A stretch of 64,000 nt of DNA from Polynucleobacter sp. AP-Sving-400A-A2 (lineage in GTDB: Bacteria; Pseudomonadota; Gammaproteobacteria; Burkholderiales; Burkholderiaceae): assembly GCF_018688155.1 (NCBI RefSeq), contig NZ_CP061312.1, forward strand, positions 1,054,001 to 1,118,000, read 5' to 3'. The translations under genes were made by a program, and so were the position numbers. The notes under the pieces were generated by a model, which searched no databases, had not been told where the DNA came from, and worked only from the letters and a program-made list of their open reading frames with translations. The number at the start of each line of letters is the position of its first letter. Position 1 is the first letter of the stretch. Below, in pieces: positions 52,683 to 62,403 of this stretch.

Positions 52683-54503
52683 TTAACTAAAGAATTCTTT
52701 TGCTAAAGCCACTTGTTCTGATTTCACAAAGGCAGGTGCATGACCAACCTCTGGAATTTCAATACTCCGAATGTAGGGGTTAACTTTGCACATCTCGGCT
52801 ACAGTTTTTGCTGAAAGCAAATCGGATTCCCCGCCACGCACAATCAACATCGGGATATGGATTTGCTTGAAGGCATGCCACATCGCCATCTCTCCCGCCT
52901 TTGCCATAATTGGATTAACCGATGCAAACGGCACAGAGATATCCGGGTCGTAATGCATTACCCAAAGACCCTCTTTTTGCACGAGCATGGGGCCGTTATA
53001 AATCTCCCACTCTTCTGGAGTGTGACTGCCAAAAGATGTGCAGATCTCATTGAGGCGCTGCAAAGCATCGGTACGATTAGAAAAGCTAAAAGGCTGGCCA
53101 ACATATGAGCCTAAACGCTTGATAGCTTCAGGCTCAATGCGTGGACCCACATCATTAATTAACATCCTGCGAATTGGACTCTTGGGCATTGCGGCATAGA
53201 CCATGCCAATCAAACCACCCATAGAGGTTCCAAACCAATTCACTTGTGTAAGGTTAAGCTGTTTAATCAAGCTCGCCATGTCTGCAACGTACTGAGGAAC
53301 GCCATAGTGCATAGGGTTCTTGAGTCGATCAGAATCACCTCGTCCCACTACATCTGGACACACAACGTAATAGTCCTGATTCATTGCCTCAGCCAGGGTT
53401 TTGAAATCACTCCCCCTGCGCGTCAGTCCATGAACACACACTAATACCTTCGAGTTATTAGGATTACCCCAGGCGTGGTAGGCTATGCGATGAGGACCGT
53501 CAGGACTAGTGCAAGTCACAAAGAAGGTATCACCACGATGAAGGACATTCGACTTTTGAATCTCATTATTCAGGTGTGCGTCATGCGTATGCTCATCTGC
53601 TATGCCAGGAACCTCTGGCTGCAAGGTAACATGATCAATTCCGTGTTTATCAAATAGCATCTGATTGATACGCGCCATGATTTCAGGCCATTCGCCAATA
53701 CGCTCAATTTCAATATGGCCAATCAGTGCTGGGAAGCTGGGCGTCATCTCCCAAACATGCAGATCATGCACCGCCAAAACACCTGGCACCTTTTTTAAAT
53801 CTTGACCGACCTGTAAATAGTCGATATGTAGTGGCACCCCTTCCATGAGGAAGTGATACGACTCCTTCAAAATTGAAATGGTAGATTTTAAGATTAAGAG
53901 AGAGACCAAGATAGATAAGATGGCATCAATCGGCATCCATCCAGTAAGCTGAATCACAATACCTGCAATCAGAGCAGCTATAGATCCCAGCAAGTCACCC
54001 ATGACATGAACCAAGGCGGCGCGGGTATTGACACTCTTTTTATCGCGCGACAGCACCCATGCCACCACAATATTCATTACCAAACCAATGGCAGCCACTA
54101 TCGTGACAGTTAAGCCATCCACTTTATGCGGGTCATAGAATCGACTCACTGCCTCAAACATAATCCATGCAACTAATGCCAGCATTGCAATGCTATTGAC
54201 AAAAGCCGCTAAGGCCTCGGCTCTGCCGAATCCAAACGAATGTTTTGCTGATGGTGGACGACGGGAAATGATTTGAGCTAGCAATGCTAAACCCAGTGCG
54301 GCAGCATCGGTCACCATATGACCCGCATCCGATATTAGCGCTAAAGAATTTGCAAAGTAAGCAGCAGCACCCTCAACTCCTGAAAAACCCAGTGTAAGCA
54401 CCAAGGCAATCAGCAGGAGATTCTGGTTAGAGACTTCCTTGCTATGGGTATGCTTAGCATCACCCTGCTTGTGTGCGTGAAGTGAATGATCTACAACGCT
54501 CAT
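52683..54503 (-). CDS. Cation-diffusion-facilitator transporter fused to an alpha/beta hydrolase
   Basis: The 606-residue protein combines two unrelated domains in one uninterrupted frame. Residues 1-300 are a CDF cation-efflux protein: histidine-rich N terminus, six hydrophobic segments, the metal-site pairs H62/D66 and H166/D170, and a C-terminal cytoplasmic domain. Residues 325-606 are an alpha/beta hydrolase with HG at 358-359, the nucleophile S427 in GTSMGG, D561 and H588. The linker has HTHDAH. No internal ATG with a ribosome-binding site precedes the hydrolase. It is probably a zinc-class exporter, but the hydrolase's substrate and any coupling are unknown. It lies 15 bp upstream of relA on the same strand. 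Confidence 0.85.
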   Translation of the reverse strand: MSVVDHSLHAHKQGDAKHTHSKEVSNQNLLLIALVLTLGFSGVEGAAAYFANSLALISDAGHMVTDAAALGLALLAQIISRRPPSAKHSFGFGRAEALAAFVNSIAMLALVAWIMFEAVSRFYDPHKVDGLTVTIVAAIGLVMNIVVAWVLSRDKKSVNTRAALVHVMGDLLGSIAALIAGIVIQLTGWMPIDAILSILVSLLILKSTISILKESYHFLMEGVPLHIDYLQVGQDLKKVPGVLAVHDLHVWEMTPSFPALIGHIEIERIGEWPEIMARINQMLFDKHGIDHVTLQPEVPGIADEHTHDAHLNNEIQKSNVLHRGDTFFVTCTSPDGPHRIAYHAWGNPNNSKVLVCVHGLTRRGSDFKTLAEAMNQDYYVVCPDVVGRGDSDRLKNPMHYGVPQYVADMASLIKQLNLTQVNWFGTSMGGLIGMVYAAMPKSPIRRMLINDVGPRIEPEAIKRLGSYVGQPFSFSNRTDALQRLNEICTSFGSHTPEEWEIYNGPMLVQKEGLWVMHYDPDISVPFASVNPIMAKAGEMAMWHAFKQIHIPMLIVRGGESDLLSAKTVAEMCKVNPYIRSIEIPEVGHAPAFVKSEQVALAKEFFS

Positions 54504-54568
54504 AAAGGAATCTTTAAAAAAGAAAATGGGGTCATTAACCTCATTATTTCACTATCTATAAAAAAGAC

Positions 54569-57500
54569 CTAACGCAAGCTAGCCAAGACCTTTTCTAGGC
54601 GCTTTAAGGACATTGGGCTTGGGGTCTTTAACTCTTGGGCATATAGAGCCACTCTCAATTCCTCGAGTTGCCAACGAAAGTCCGCTAAAGCCTGATCTTC
54701 ATTAGTAGTATATGCAGCAGAGCCATGGCCAGCCTGAACGAGTTTTTGCCATGGTCTGGCAACCGACTCCCAATCTTTTTGGCACTGTGAATCACGGCTA
54801 GGGTTAGCACGCAATTTATCAATGCGCATGGCAATAGCCTTGAGATAGCGAGGGAAATGTACTAACTGGCTATATGGCGTATCTGAAACAAATTTAGGAA
54901 ATATGAGCCCCTGGACCTGATTCTGAATATCCACATGAGCAGTAGCTGAGGCAGCCTTGGCTTGAGACAATTTCTTTTGAAGATCCGCATAAGCCTGCAA
55001 GGCCGCCAAGGCATGCTTTGAAATCTCCTGTGCAATCAGAGCTAAACGAGGCTTGCCTGCTTGCAAACGCTCTGCAAATTGCTCGGCATTTACTGGTAGT
55101 GGGTCATTCATAAATGCCCGCTCTAATGCAAGATTCAGAATTTGCTCAATTAAGCTATCAACAGACCCAATATTAATAAAGAGCAAACCAAGCTCCCGAA
55201 TTCCAGGGAGTTGTTTTTGTAGTGCCTTGAGTGTGTCTTTATTCGATAGTGCGAATAATCTGCGCAATCCTTGCCAATGATGTTTTCTAGCTTCCAATAA
55301 ATCATCAAACACTTCAAGATCACATGCTTCGGTACGATCGACCAAGGCGGGATAGCCAAATAAAGTGCGATTGCCTTTCTGAATTTCTAGAGTCTCGGGC
55401 AGTTCACCAAAGTCCCAGCTTCGATAACCACCCTGCTCGACCGTTTTTACTAAAGATGCATTAGCGCTTTGATTGGTTTTACCAATAGGCGCTAAATTAT
55501 TTACTGGGGTAGCACTCCCGAGCTCATCATGAACTGCTTGCTGCGCTATGGCCTGGAAGGCTGTGCGAGCAGTCTCTCCATACTCAGCTCGCAATCGGGA
55601 TAAATTACGTTCCAACTCTAATTGGCGGCCGTGCTCATCCACCAGACGAAAATTCATTGAAGAATGTAAAGGTAAGGATTCTGGCCTGAAATCAGTACGC
55701 TTAATTTCTAAGCCACGTTCTTTACGAATATCGGTAATGAGGGTGTCTAAAAAATCACCTACCCCAAACTGCTTGCTTGATAACATCCGCTCTAAAAACG
55801 ATTTTGCATACTCGGGCAGTGGGAGGCAGTGGCGACGTAATTTCTGAGGAAGTGATTTGAGTAATAACCCAATTTTTTCTTCACACATGCCTGGCACCAA
55901 CCAATCACATCGACGACCATCAACCTGATTCAATAGAGTTAAAGGCACTACCAGCGTTACTCCATCTTTGGGACTGCCGGGCTCAAAATGATAAGTCAAA
56001 CTCAGTTCGCTACCACCAACCATCATCTTTTTTGGATAGCGATCTACCGTAATGCCGGCAGCCTCGTGGCGCATTAAATCTGCTTTAGCTAGGCGCAAAA
56101 GACTGTCAGGACTCTCCTCGGCAACGCCTTTGTTTGCCAATGTCTTTAGCAACCAGGCTTTCATACTTTCCCTACTTAGAACATCTTCAGGAATGCGTGA
56201 ATCATAAAAAGCAAAAAGGAGATCATCATCCACCAACACATCGGGACGTCGTGAGCGATGCTCTAAAGCTTCAATCTCCTTAATCAGTCTGCGGTTATGC
56301 CAAAAGAATTCAAAAGTCCCAGGATATTTTTTTCTAGCATCGGCTTCGGTCTCTCGCATTAATGCAGGGCTATCCATACGGCCAAACATCTCTTCTTGAA
56401 CTAAGGCCTGGGTAATAAACAAGTTACGAGCATCTTTTGGATTGTGAGGCTCATAACGCACGCGACGACCGTGATAAATTGGCAGGCCATATAGAGTGCC
56501 GCGCTCAAAGGCCATGACCTCTCCTTGTCGGCTATCCCAGAATGGCTCACTCAAAGATTTAATCAGACGGTGGGCTGCAACCTTCTCAACCCACCCAGGC
56601 TCGATTTTGGCAATCGTGCGAGCGTACATGCGATTAGTTTCTTGCAGTTCGCCAGCCAAAATCCAAGCGCCGGCTTTTTTGCCAATCGTTGAACCCGGCC
56701 AAATAAAGGGACGAATACCGCGAGCACCCATATAGCTGCCCGTCTTACTACCACGCTCTTGAGATTTTTCATCCTCTTCTTTTTTAGCTACATAACCTAA
56801 GAGGCCAGTTAATAGTGAAAGATGAACTTGTTCGTAAGTAGCAGCAGATGGATTTTCTCTCCAACCCTTTTCAGCCAACATGGTGTGCAGTTGAGCATGA
56901 ACATCGCGCCATTCACGCAGACGTCTTGGTGACAAAAACTTACTACGACATAGATTCTCTAATTGTCGATTGCTATGCTTGTGCTTTAGGGCATCTTGAT
57001 GCCAATCCCACAATTTGACGAAACTCAGAAACTCGGAACGCTCATCAGCAAACTGCAAATGCGCTTGGTCAGCGGCAGCTGCTTGATCCATGGGTCGATC
57101 ACGAGGATCTTGTGTAGCCAAAGCGGAGGCAATGATAGTGACCTCACGTAATGCGTTGTGCTCCTTAGCTGCTAATAGCATTCGACCAATCCGAGGATCT
57201 AATGGCAGATCTGCTAACTGCTTACCAATAGAGGTGAGCTTGAATCTGCTGTTGCTATCTGTATCGTTATTGATGGTGACATCGTCATAGACGATGGCGC
57301 CCAACTCATCTAGAAGCTGTACCCCGTCGGCAATCGCGCGACCCAAGGGTTTATCAATAAATGGAAATTCTTGTATACGAGGTAAACGTAGAGAGCTCAT
57401 GCGAAGCAAGACCGCCGCTAATGAGCTGCGCAAAATTTCTGGATCAGTAAATTTGGGACGACTTAAATAATCTTGCTCGCTATAGAGACGAATACAAATA

Positions 57501-58651
57501 CCATCTGACACACGACCACAACGACCTGCTCGCTGATTGGCTGCCGCCTGTGAAATTGACTCGATTTGCAGTTGCTCTACTTTATTGCGATAGGAATAAC
57601 GCTTGACTCGTGCCAAACCGCTATCGACCACATAACGAATATTGGGAACTGTTAATGAGGTCTCGGCAACGTTAGTCGTCAAAATAATTCGTCGACCGTT
57701 ACCAGGATTAAATACACGCTCTTGCTCTGCAACCGATTGCCGAGCAAAAAGACTCAAAATCTCCGGATGGAAACGCTGCTGAATTACATGGTCTTTTCTG
57801 AGCGTTTCAGCACAATCCCGAATCTCCCGCTCACCGGGTAGGAAGACCAGCACATCGCCCGCACCAGATACGCCTTCACGCCATACTTTTGCAATTGCTT
57901 CTGTTACTGCGTCCGAAAGCTCCTTGGCCTCTTTAGATTCTTTTTTTCCGTCAGGCTTCACATCAGGCTCTAGTGGTTCGTAACGTTGCTCAACCGGGAA
58001 AAGTCGCCCACTCACCTCAATTACCGGAGCAGACTTGCCATTTAATGAGAAATGATCTGAAAAACGCTTTGCATCAATAGTCGCTGAAGTAATGATCAAC
58101 TTGAGGTCTGGGCGCTTGGGGAGCAACTGCCGCAGATAGCCTAATAGAAAATCAATATTGAGGCTACGTTCATGAGCCTCATCGATAATGAGAGTGTCGT
58201 AGGCACGCAGCTGAGGGTCTCGCTGCGTTTCTGCTAGCAAGATGCCGTCGGTCATTAACTTGATGGAAGCGCCCTGACTGGTCTTATCAGCAAAGCGCAC
58301 TTGGTAGCCGACGTCTTGACCAATTGGGGTTCCCAACTCCTGGGCGATACGCTTTGCAGTGGCTGTAGCAGCAATGCGACGAGGTTGTGTGTGCCCAATG
58401 AGGCGACCACCGTTCATAGTGCCCCTGCCCAGATCTAAACAGATTTTGGGTAATTGGGTTGTTTTACCAGAACCAGTCTCACCACAGACGATCACAACCT
58501 GATGAGAACTCAAGGCATCTTTGATGATTTGACGTTGACCAGATACCGGCAACTCCTCCGGAAAGCGAATCTCTAGCCGTCGGGAGGTGTTGGAAGCAGG
58601 CACAGTCTCAGGGCTTGCTTTGGGTTTTTGTTGGTTTAATGGCTCTTGCAC
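54569..58651 (-). CDS. hrpA: ATP-dependent RNA helicase HrpA
   Basis: The 1360-residue DEAH-box helicase has GETGSGKTTQ (residues 57-66), the IIDEAHERS box, SATI, FLPGEREI and the QRAGRCGR motif VI, followed by the HA2/OB region and the long DUF3418 C-terminal part typical of HrpA. E. coli HrpA helps to rescue or split stalled ribosomes. It is divergent from argA with 17 bp between the start codons, so its promoter must lie within argA. Confidence 0.95.
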   Translation of the reverse strand: MQEPLNQQKPKASPETVPASNTSRRLEIRFPEELPVSGQRQIIKDALSSHQVVIVCGETGSGKTTQLPKICLDLGRGTMNGGRLIGHTQPRRIAATATAKRIAQELGTPIGQDVGYQVRFADKTSQGASIKLMTDGILLAETQRDPQLRAYDTLIIDEAHERSLNIDFLLGYLRQLLPKRPDLKLIITSATIDAKRFSDHFSLNGKSAPVIEVSGRLFPVEQRYEPLEPDVKPDGKKESKEAKELSDAVTEAIAKVWREGVSGAGDVLVFLPGEREIRDCAETLRKDHVIQQRFHPEILSLFARQSVAEQERVFNPGNGRRIILTTNVAETSLTVPNIRYVVDSGLARVKRYSYRNKVEQLQIESISQAAANQRAGRCGRVSDGICIRLYSEQDYLSRPKFTDPEILRSSLAAVLLRMSSLRLPRIQEFPFIDKPLGRAIADGVQLLDELGAIVYDDVTINNDTDSNSRFKLTSIGKQLADLPLDPRIGRMLLAAKEHNALREVTIIASALATQDPRDRPMDQAAAADQAHLQFADERSEFLSFVKLWDWHQDALKHKHSNRQLENLCRSKFLSPRRLREWRDVHAQLHTMLAEKGWRENPSAATYEQVHLSLLTGLLGYVAKKEEDEKSQERGSKTGSYMGARGIRPFIWPGSTIGKKAGAWILAGELQETNRMYARTIAKIEPGWVEKVAAHRLIKSLSEPFWDSRQGEVMAFERGTLYGLPIYHGRRVRYEPHNPKDARNLFITQALVQEEMFGRMDSPALMRETEADARKKYPGTFEFFWHNRRLIKEIEALEHRSRRPDVLVDDDLLFAFYDSRIPEDVLSRESMKAWLLKTLANKGVAEESPDSLLRLAKADLMRHEAAGITVDRYPKKMMVGGSELSLTYHFEPGSPKDGVTLVVPLTLLNQVDGRRCDWLVPGMCEEKIGLLLKSLPQKLRRHCLPLPEYAKSFLERMLSSKQFGVGDFLDTLITDIRKERGLEIKRTDFRPESLPLHSSMNFRLVDEHGRQLELERNLSRLRAEYGETARTAFQAIAQQAVHDELGSATPVNNLAPIGKTNQSANASLVKTVEQGGYRSWDFGELPETLEIQKGNRTLFGYPALVDRTEACDLEVFDDLLEARKHHWQGLRRLFALSNKDTLKALQKQLPGIRELGLLFINIGSVDSLIEQILNLALERAFMNDPLPVNAEQFAERLQAGKPRLALIAQEISKHALAALQAYADLQKKLSQAKAASATAHVDIQNQVQGLIFPKFVSDTPYSQLVHFPRYLKAIAMRIDKLRANPSRDSQCQKDWESVARPWQKLVQAGHGSAAYTTNEDQALADFRWQLEELRVALYAQELKTPSPMSLKRLEKVLASLR

Positions 58652-58659
58652 CCTATAAT
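58631..58659 (+). promoter_or_regulatory. argA promoter, near-leaderless
   Basis: A perfect -10 TATAAT (58654-58659) is 17 bp from TTGGTT (58631-58636). Transcription would start near 58666, about three bases before the argA ATG at 58669. No Shine-Dalgarno sequence precedes this ATG. The promoter overlaps the first codons of hrpA. Confidence 0.65.
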
Positions 58660-58668
58660 TTTCTCACT

Positions 58669-60033
58669 ATGCCAACAAATGCACCGAATCCCGGCTCAAA
58701 TGCCGAAGAATCCAGCTCTAACTTTCCATTTGTAGGATGGCTGCGTGATGTTGCACCCTATATCCATAGCTTCCGTGAGAAGACCTTTGTTATCGCCTTT
58801 GCTGGCGAACTAGTCCAAGAGATCGGCCTTGAGAATCTGATTGAAGATATCGCCATGTTGCATGCCATGGGCATGCGAATTGTTTTGGTACACGGTATTC
58901 GCCCGCAAATTGAAGAGCAACTCATGCTTCGCAATATTAAAAGTCAATTTGGTCAAAGCGCAATGCACAGCTACCGGATTACCGATGCAGCTGCCCTAGA
59001 GTGTGTCAAAGAAGCTGCTGGTGAATTACGTCTCGATATCGAAGCAGCATTCAGTCGGGGCTTGCCCAACACACCGATGGCAGGCTCACGAATCTCCGTT
59101 ATCTCGGGCAACTTTATTACTGCAATGCCTGTCGGTGTAGTTGAGGGGATTGATTACATTCATACTGGCTTGGTGCGTAAAGTAGACTCTACCTCTATCA
59201 AACTTTCGCTCGATAGCAATAAGATCGTACTGCTCTCGCCTTTGGGTTTCTCGCCAACTGGTCAAGCATTTAATCTCGCCTTTGAGGATGTAGCTGCATC
59301 TACTGCTGTGGCACTCAAAGCGGATAAGTTAATTTTCTTAAGTCCCTATACCGGCTTGAAAGATGAGGAAGATGACTTCATCACCGAACTCTCAATGCCC
59401 CAGCTTCAAGAATATGTAGCCCAACATCCGGAACTCGACCTAGGCATGAAAAGTTTGTTGAATATTTCTGGCAGGGCTATTCGTGCTGGCGTCAGTCGAG
59501 TGCACTTCTTGCCTTGCAACCGAGATGGAGCACTCCTGGAGGAGCTCTTTACCCATGATGGCATTGGCATGATGCTGGCCTCATCCGATATTGAGAATCT
59601 ACGTGAAGCTAATCAGGATGACGTTGGTGGCATTTTGCAACTCACCAGCCCGCTCGAAGATGAGGGTATTTTGGCTGCGCGGGGTCAGGATGTCATTGAG
59701 CGTGATATTCAGCGCTTCTCTGTGATTGAGCATGACCGGGTTCTCTTTGGATGCGCAGCCCTCTTTCCATTCCCGAATGGCGTAGGTGAGCTTGCTTGCC
59801 TCGCGGTAGATCCTGATGTTCAAGGCTCAGGCGATGGAGAGCGTTTACTTAAGCGCGTTGAAATGCGCGCAAAACAGGAGGGCATCAAGAAGCTTTTCGT
59901 CTTGACTACTAGAACAGAACATTGGTTTTTGAAGCGTGGCTTTAAGCGCGCGTCGGTAGATGATCTTCCAGAAGAAAGAAAGCAAATTTACAACTGGGAT
60001 CGTAAATCGATGGTTCTAACCAAAGATCTTTAA
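58669..60033 (+). CDS. argA: Amino-acid N-acetyltransferase (N-acetylglutamate synthase)
   Basis: It makes N-acetylglutamate, the first step of arginine synthesis. The 454-residue protein has an amino-acid kinase-like domain (FVIAFAGELVQE, VLVHGIRPQIEEQL, residues about 40-285) that binds arginine in homologues, and a C-terminal GNAT domain (LACLAVDPDVQGSGDGERLL and RTEHWFLKRGF). The ATG at 58669 gives a normal N terminus; the frame extends upstream only through hrpA. Feedback inhibition by arginine is family knowledge. Confidence 0.95.
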   Translation: MPTNAPNPGSNAEESSSNFPFVGWLRDVAPYIHSFREKTFVIAFAGELVQEIGLENLIEDIAMLHAMGMRIVLVHGIRPQIEEQLMLRNIKSQFGQSAMHSYRITDAAALECVKEAAGELRLDIEAAFSRGLPNTPMAGSRISVISGNFITAMPVGVVEGIDYIHTGLVRKVDSTSIKLSLDSNKIVLLSPLGFSPTGQAFNLAFEDVAASTAVALKADKLIFLSPYTGLKDEEDDFITELSMPQLQEYVAQHPELDLGMKSLLNISGRAIRAGVSRVHFLPCNRDGALLEELFTHDGIGMMLASSDIENLREANQDDVGGILQLTSPLEDEGILAARGQDVIERDIQRFSVIEHDRVLFGCAALFPFPNGVGELACLAVDPDVQGSGDGERLLKRVEMRAKQEGIKKLFVLTTRTEHWFLKRGFKRASVDDLPEERKQIYNWDRKSMVLTKDL

Positions 60034-60089
60034 TAAGTTATTCGTTTTATATTTTCTCTTTAGCACACCGTATTTGAAAGGCAACACAA

Positions 60090-60362
60090 ATGGCACGCAT
60101 GGTTCAATGCATCAAACTGAATAAAGAAGCTGAAGGCATGGACTTCGCACCACTACCTGGCGACCTCGGTAAGAAAGTTTGGAATCAAGTCTCCAAAGAG
60201 GCTTGGGCTGCTTGGTTGAAACACCAAACCATGCTCATTAATGAGAATCGTCTGAATATGGCTGACCCTCGTGCTCGTCAGTACCTTCTCAAGCAAGTTG
60301 AAAAATACTTCTTTGAAGGTGGTGCAGACATGGCTCAGGGCTATGTACCACCAGCTGAATAA
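60090..60362 (+). CDS. Fe(II)-trafficking / oxidative damage protection protein YggX
   Basis: The 90-residue protein has [21 protein letters not shown] at the start (cysteine 7) and [19 protein letters not shown], the YggX pattern. It protects Fe-S clusters and may carry iron. AAGG is the ribosome-binding site. It lies 56 bp after argA and 52 bp before the small RNA candidate. Confidence 0.94.
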   Translation: MARMVQCIKLNKEAEGMDFAPLPGDLGKKVWNQVSKEAWAAWLKHQTMLINENRLNMADPRARQYLLKQVEKYFFEGGADMAQGYVPPAE

Positions 60363-60379
60363 TTCTTTTTGAATATCTC

Positions 60380-60408
60380 TTGACGAGTCAAATTCAGAAG
60401 CATAGGAT
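60380..60408 (+). promoter_or_regulatory. Promoter of the candidate small RNA
   Basis: TTGACG (60380-60385) and TAGGAT (60403-60408) are separated by exactly 17 bp. The predicted transcript start is near 60414-60416. Confidence 0.65.
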
Positions 60409-60414
60409 GAAATC

Positions 60415-60581
60415 GTAGTCAGTCAGTTTGTGTGATCGGCTACATTGGCGAAAGCCACTACTTGTAAGCATATCTATGTGCTTATGGGCATTGGGAACAT
60501 CAATTCTTCCCTTTGCCTGCGCCATGAATCATCATGGCAAACTAACCCGATGGATCAGCTCGCTGCCCCGTCGGGTTTTTT
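60415..60581 (+). ncRNA. Candidate structured small RNA, about 167 nt
   Basis: Between yggX and rpiA there is a promoter, no gene-sized reading frame, and a row of stems: GTAGTC with GGCTAC (60415-60420 and 60438-60443, one G-U pair), TGGC-GAAA-GCCA with a GNRA loop (60446-60457), TAAGCATA with TGTGCTTA (60465-60472 and 60477-60484), GGGAA with TTCCC (60493-60497 and 60507-60511), and GCCATGA with TCATGGC (60521-60527 and 60532-60538). A terminator ends it. I could not match it to 6S, 4.5S, tmRNA or RNase P by eye. Confidence 0.6.
60545..60581 (+). terminator. Terminator of the small RNA candidate
   Basis: ACCCGATGG pairs with CCGTCGGGT (one G-U pair) around a loop with an inner CAG-CTCG-CTG stem, followed by TTTTTT. 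It also lies just after the convergent rpiA stop, but the minus strand lacks a good T-run. Confidence 0.82.
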
Positions 60582-60583
60582 AA

Positions 60584-61294
60584 TTAAAAAGTAATTCTGC
60601 TCACGCCAGAGGCATTGCTTACCAGCAAAATATTGGCCTTCTCTTTTGCGAATAAACCTACGGTGATTACGCCGGCGATTTGATTAATTTGCGCTTCAAG
60701 AGCGATGGGATTAGCGATTTTTAAACCAGCGACATCCAAAATCCAGCCACCGTTATCTGTCACAAAAGGCTGACTTGGAGTCTGACCTAAGTCTGTTCGT
60801 GTTTCTTTGCTCATTCTGACTGTGACTGTGCCGCCTAACTTAGCCAGTTCTTGAGTAACAATGCCTTTTGATATGGGAATGATTTCCACAGGCAATGCAA
60901 AATTACCCAATACTGGAACCTGCTTTGAGGCATCGCAGATGCAGATAAATTGCTTGGCCATAGAGGCAATAATCTTTTCGCGGGTCAAAGCACCGCCGCC
61001 GCCTTTAATCATATGGCCAGCAGGATCGATTTCATCAGCGCCATCCACATAGGCAGGTAGATGATCCACCTCATTGGGATCCAACACCTTAAAACCGTGT
61101 TTTAACAAGCGTTCAGTCGTGGCATTGGAGCTAGATACCGTTCCAGCGAAATGCTCCTTGTGGGATGCTAAGGCATCAATGAAGTAATTGGCGGTAGAGC
61201 CCGTCCCGACACCCAAGATCTGCCCTGGGGGTAGCTTTAATACCTCATCCCGAGCCGCTTCACCCACCAATTGCTTTAGTTGATCTTGATTCAT
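60584..61294 (-). CDS. rpiA: Ribose-5-phosphate isomerase A
   Basis: It interconverts ribose 5-phosphate and ribulose 5-phosphate in the pentose phosphate pathway. The 236-residue protein has LGVGTGSTANYFIDAL, YVDGADEID and KGGGGALTREKI, the active-site loops of RpiA. The ATG at 61294 has GGGC upstream; a TTG at 61306 is less likely. It is divergent from tal, another enzyme of the same pathway. Confidence 0.96.
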   Translation of the reverse strand: MNQDQLKQLVGEAARDEVLKLPPGQILGVGTGSTANYFIDALASHKEHFAGTVSSSNATTERLLKHGFKVLDPNEVDHLPAYVDGADEIDPAGHMIKGGGGALTREKIIASMAKQFICICDASKQVPVLGNFALPVEIIPISKGIVTQELAKLGGTVTVRMSKETRTDLGQTPSQPFVTDNGGWILDVAGLKIANPIALEAQINQIAGVITVGLFAKEKANILLVSNASGVSRITF

Positions 61295-61404
61295 GATCTT
61301 GCCCAATATCCTTGTCTGAACTGGAACAGCCTTATTTATCCATCTATCATATGATATTCAATCTATATCACCTGATTAATTCATCGAGAGTATTGCCAAT
61401 AGCC

Positions 61405-62373
61405 ATGACATCACCTGCAAGCGCACTGAGCCAACTCAAGCAATTTACTACCGTCGTGGCCGATACCGGCGACTTTGAGCGTATGCAGGAATACCAACCG
61501 CAAGACGCGACTACTAACCCCTCCCTAATCCTAAAAGCTGCCCAGCAAGCCAACTATCAGGCTTTGGTAAATCAAGTCAAATCTGCGCATCCTGGCCTAA
61601 AATCCGTCGATTTAGTCGACCATATCCTGGTAGCTTTTGGTCTGGAGATCTTGAAGATCGTCCCAGGAAGGGTTTCGACTGAAGTTGATGCCCGCCTCTC
61701 CTTTGATACTCAGGCAACAATTCAGAAGGCCAAGCATCTCATCTCGCTGTATCAATCACATGGGATTGACCGTAAACGCGTCTTGATTAAGCTGGCTGGC
61801 ACATGGGAAGGAATTGAGGCAGCAAGAGCTTTAGAGGCTGAAGGCATTCACTGCAATATGACACTCCTGTTCTCTTTAGTACAAGCGGCAGCTTGTGGTG
61901 CAGTCAATGCAAAATTGATTTCCCCTTTTGTAGGGCGCATCACCGATTGGCATAAAACAAAACTTGGCAGTAATTGGAGTGATGAAAACAATGGCGGAGC
62001 AAATGATCCTGGCGTTACCTCAGTCAAGCGTATCTTCCACTACTACAAACACTTCGGTATCAGCACCGAAATCATGGGGGCCAGCTTTCGTAATACCAGT
62101 CAAATATTAGAGCTAGCCGGATGTGACTTATTAACTATCAGCCCAGAGCTATTGGGCGATCTGCAGAATAGTTCTGCAGCAGTTGAGAAAAAACTAAATG
62201 CTAGTAATGCAGCTAGCGCGCTTGCCAGCGAAAATATCCTCGCACTCAAGCTAGATGAATCAAACTTTAGATTGCAGTTAAATAATGATGCCATGGCTAC
62301 TGAAAAACTAGCCGAAGGAATTAGAAATTTCTGTATCGATACTGAGAAACTCGAAGTGCTCTTAAGTCACTAA
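61405..62373 (+). CDS. tal: Transaldolase
   Basis: It transfers a dihydroxyacetone unit in the pentose phosphate pathway. The 322-residue TalB-type protein has [26 protein letters not shown] and the Schiff-base lysine K129 in [10 protein letters not shown]. The ATG at 61405 gives the family start ([15 protein letters not shown]); an upstream in-frame ATG at 61312 adds 31 unsupported residues. It is divergent from rpiA. Confidence 0.95.
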   Translation: MTSPASALSQLKQFTTVVADTGDFERMQEYQPQDATTNPSLILKAAQQANYQALVNQVKSAHPGLKSVDLVDHILVAFGLEILKIVPGRVSTEVDARLSFDTQATIQKAKHLISLYQSHGIDRKRVLIKLAGTWEGIEAARALEAEGIHCNMTLLFSLVQAAACGAVNAKLISPFVGRITDWHKTKLGSNWSDENNGGANDPGVTSVKRIFHYYKHFGISTEIMGASFRNTSQILELAGCDLLTISPELLGDLQNSSAAVEKKLNASNAASALASENILALKLDESNFRLQLNNDAMATEKLAEGIRNFCIDTEKLEVLLSH

Positions 62374-62403
62374 TTCTGTAAATTGCCATATTGAGGAGTC
62401 AAG

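Noticed and set aside
58615-58668. Upstream in-frame start codons for argA
   Set aside because: They lie within hrpA, have no ribosome-binding site, and would add a sequence without family likeness.
60521-60583. A 19-codon reading frame at the end of the small RNA candidate
   Set aside because: It has no ribosome-binding site and runs through the terminator; its bases are explained by hairpins.
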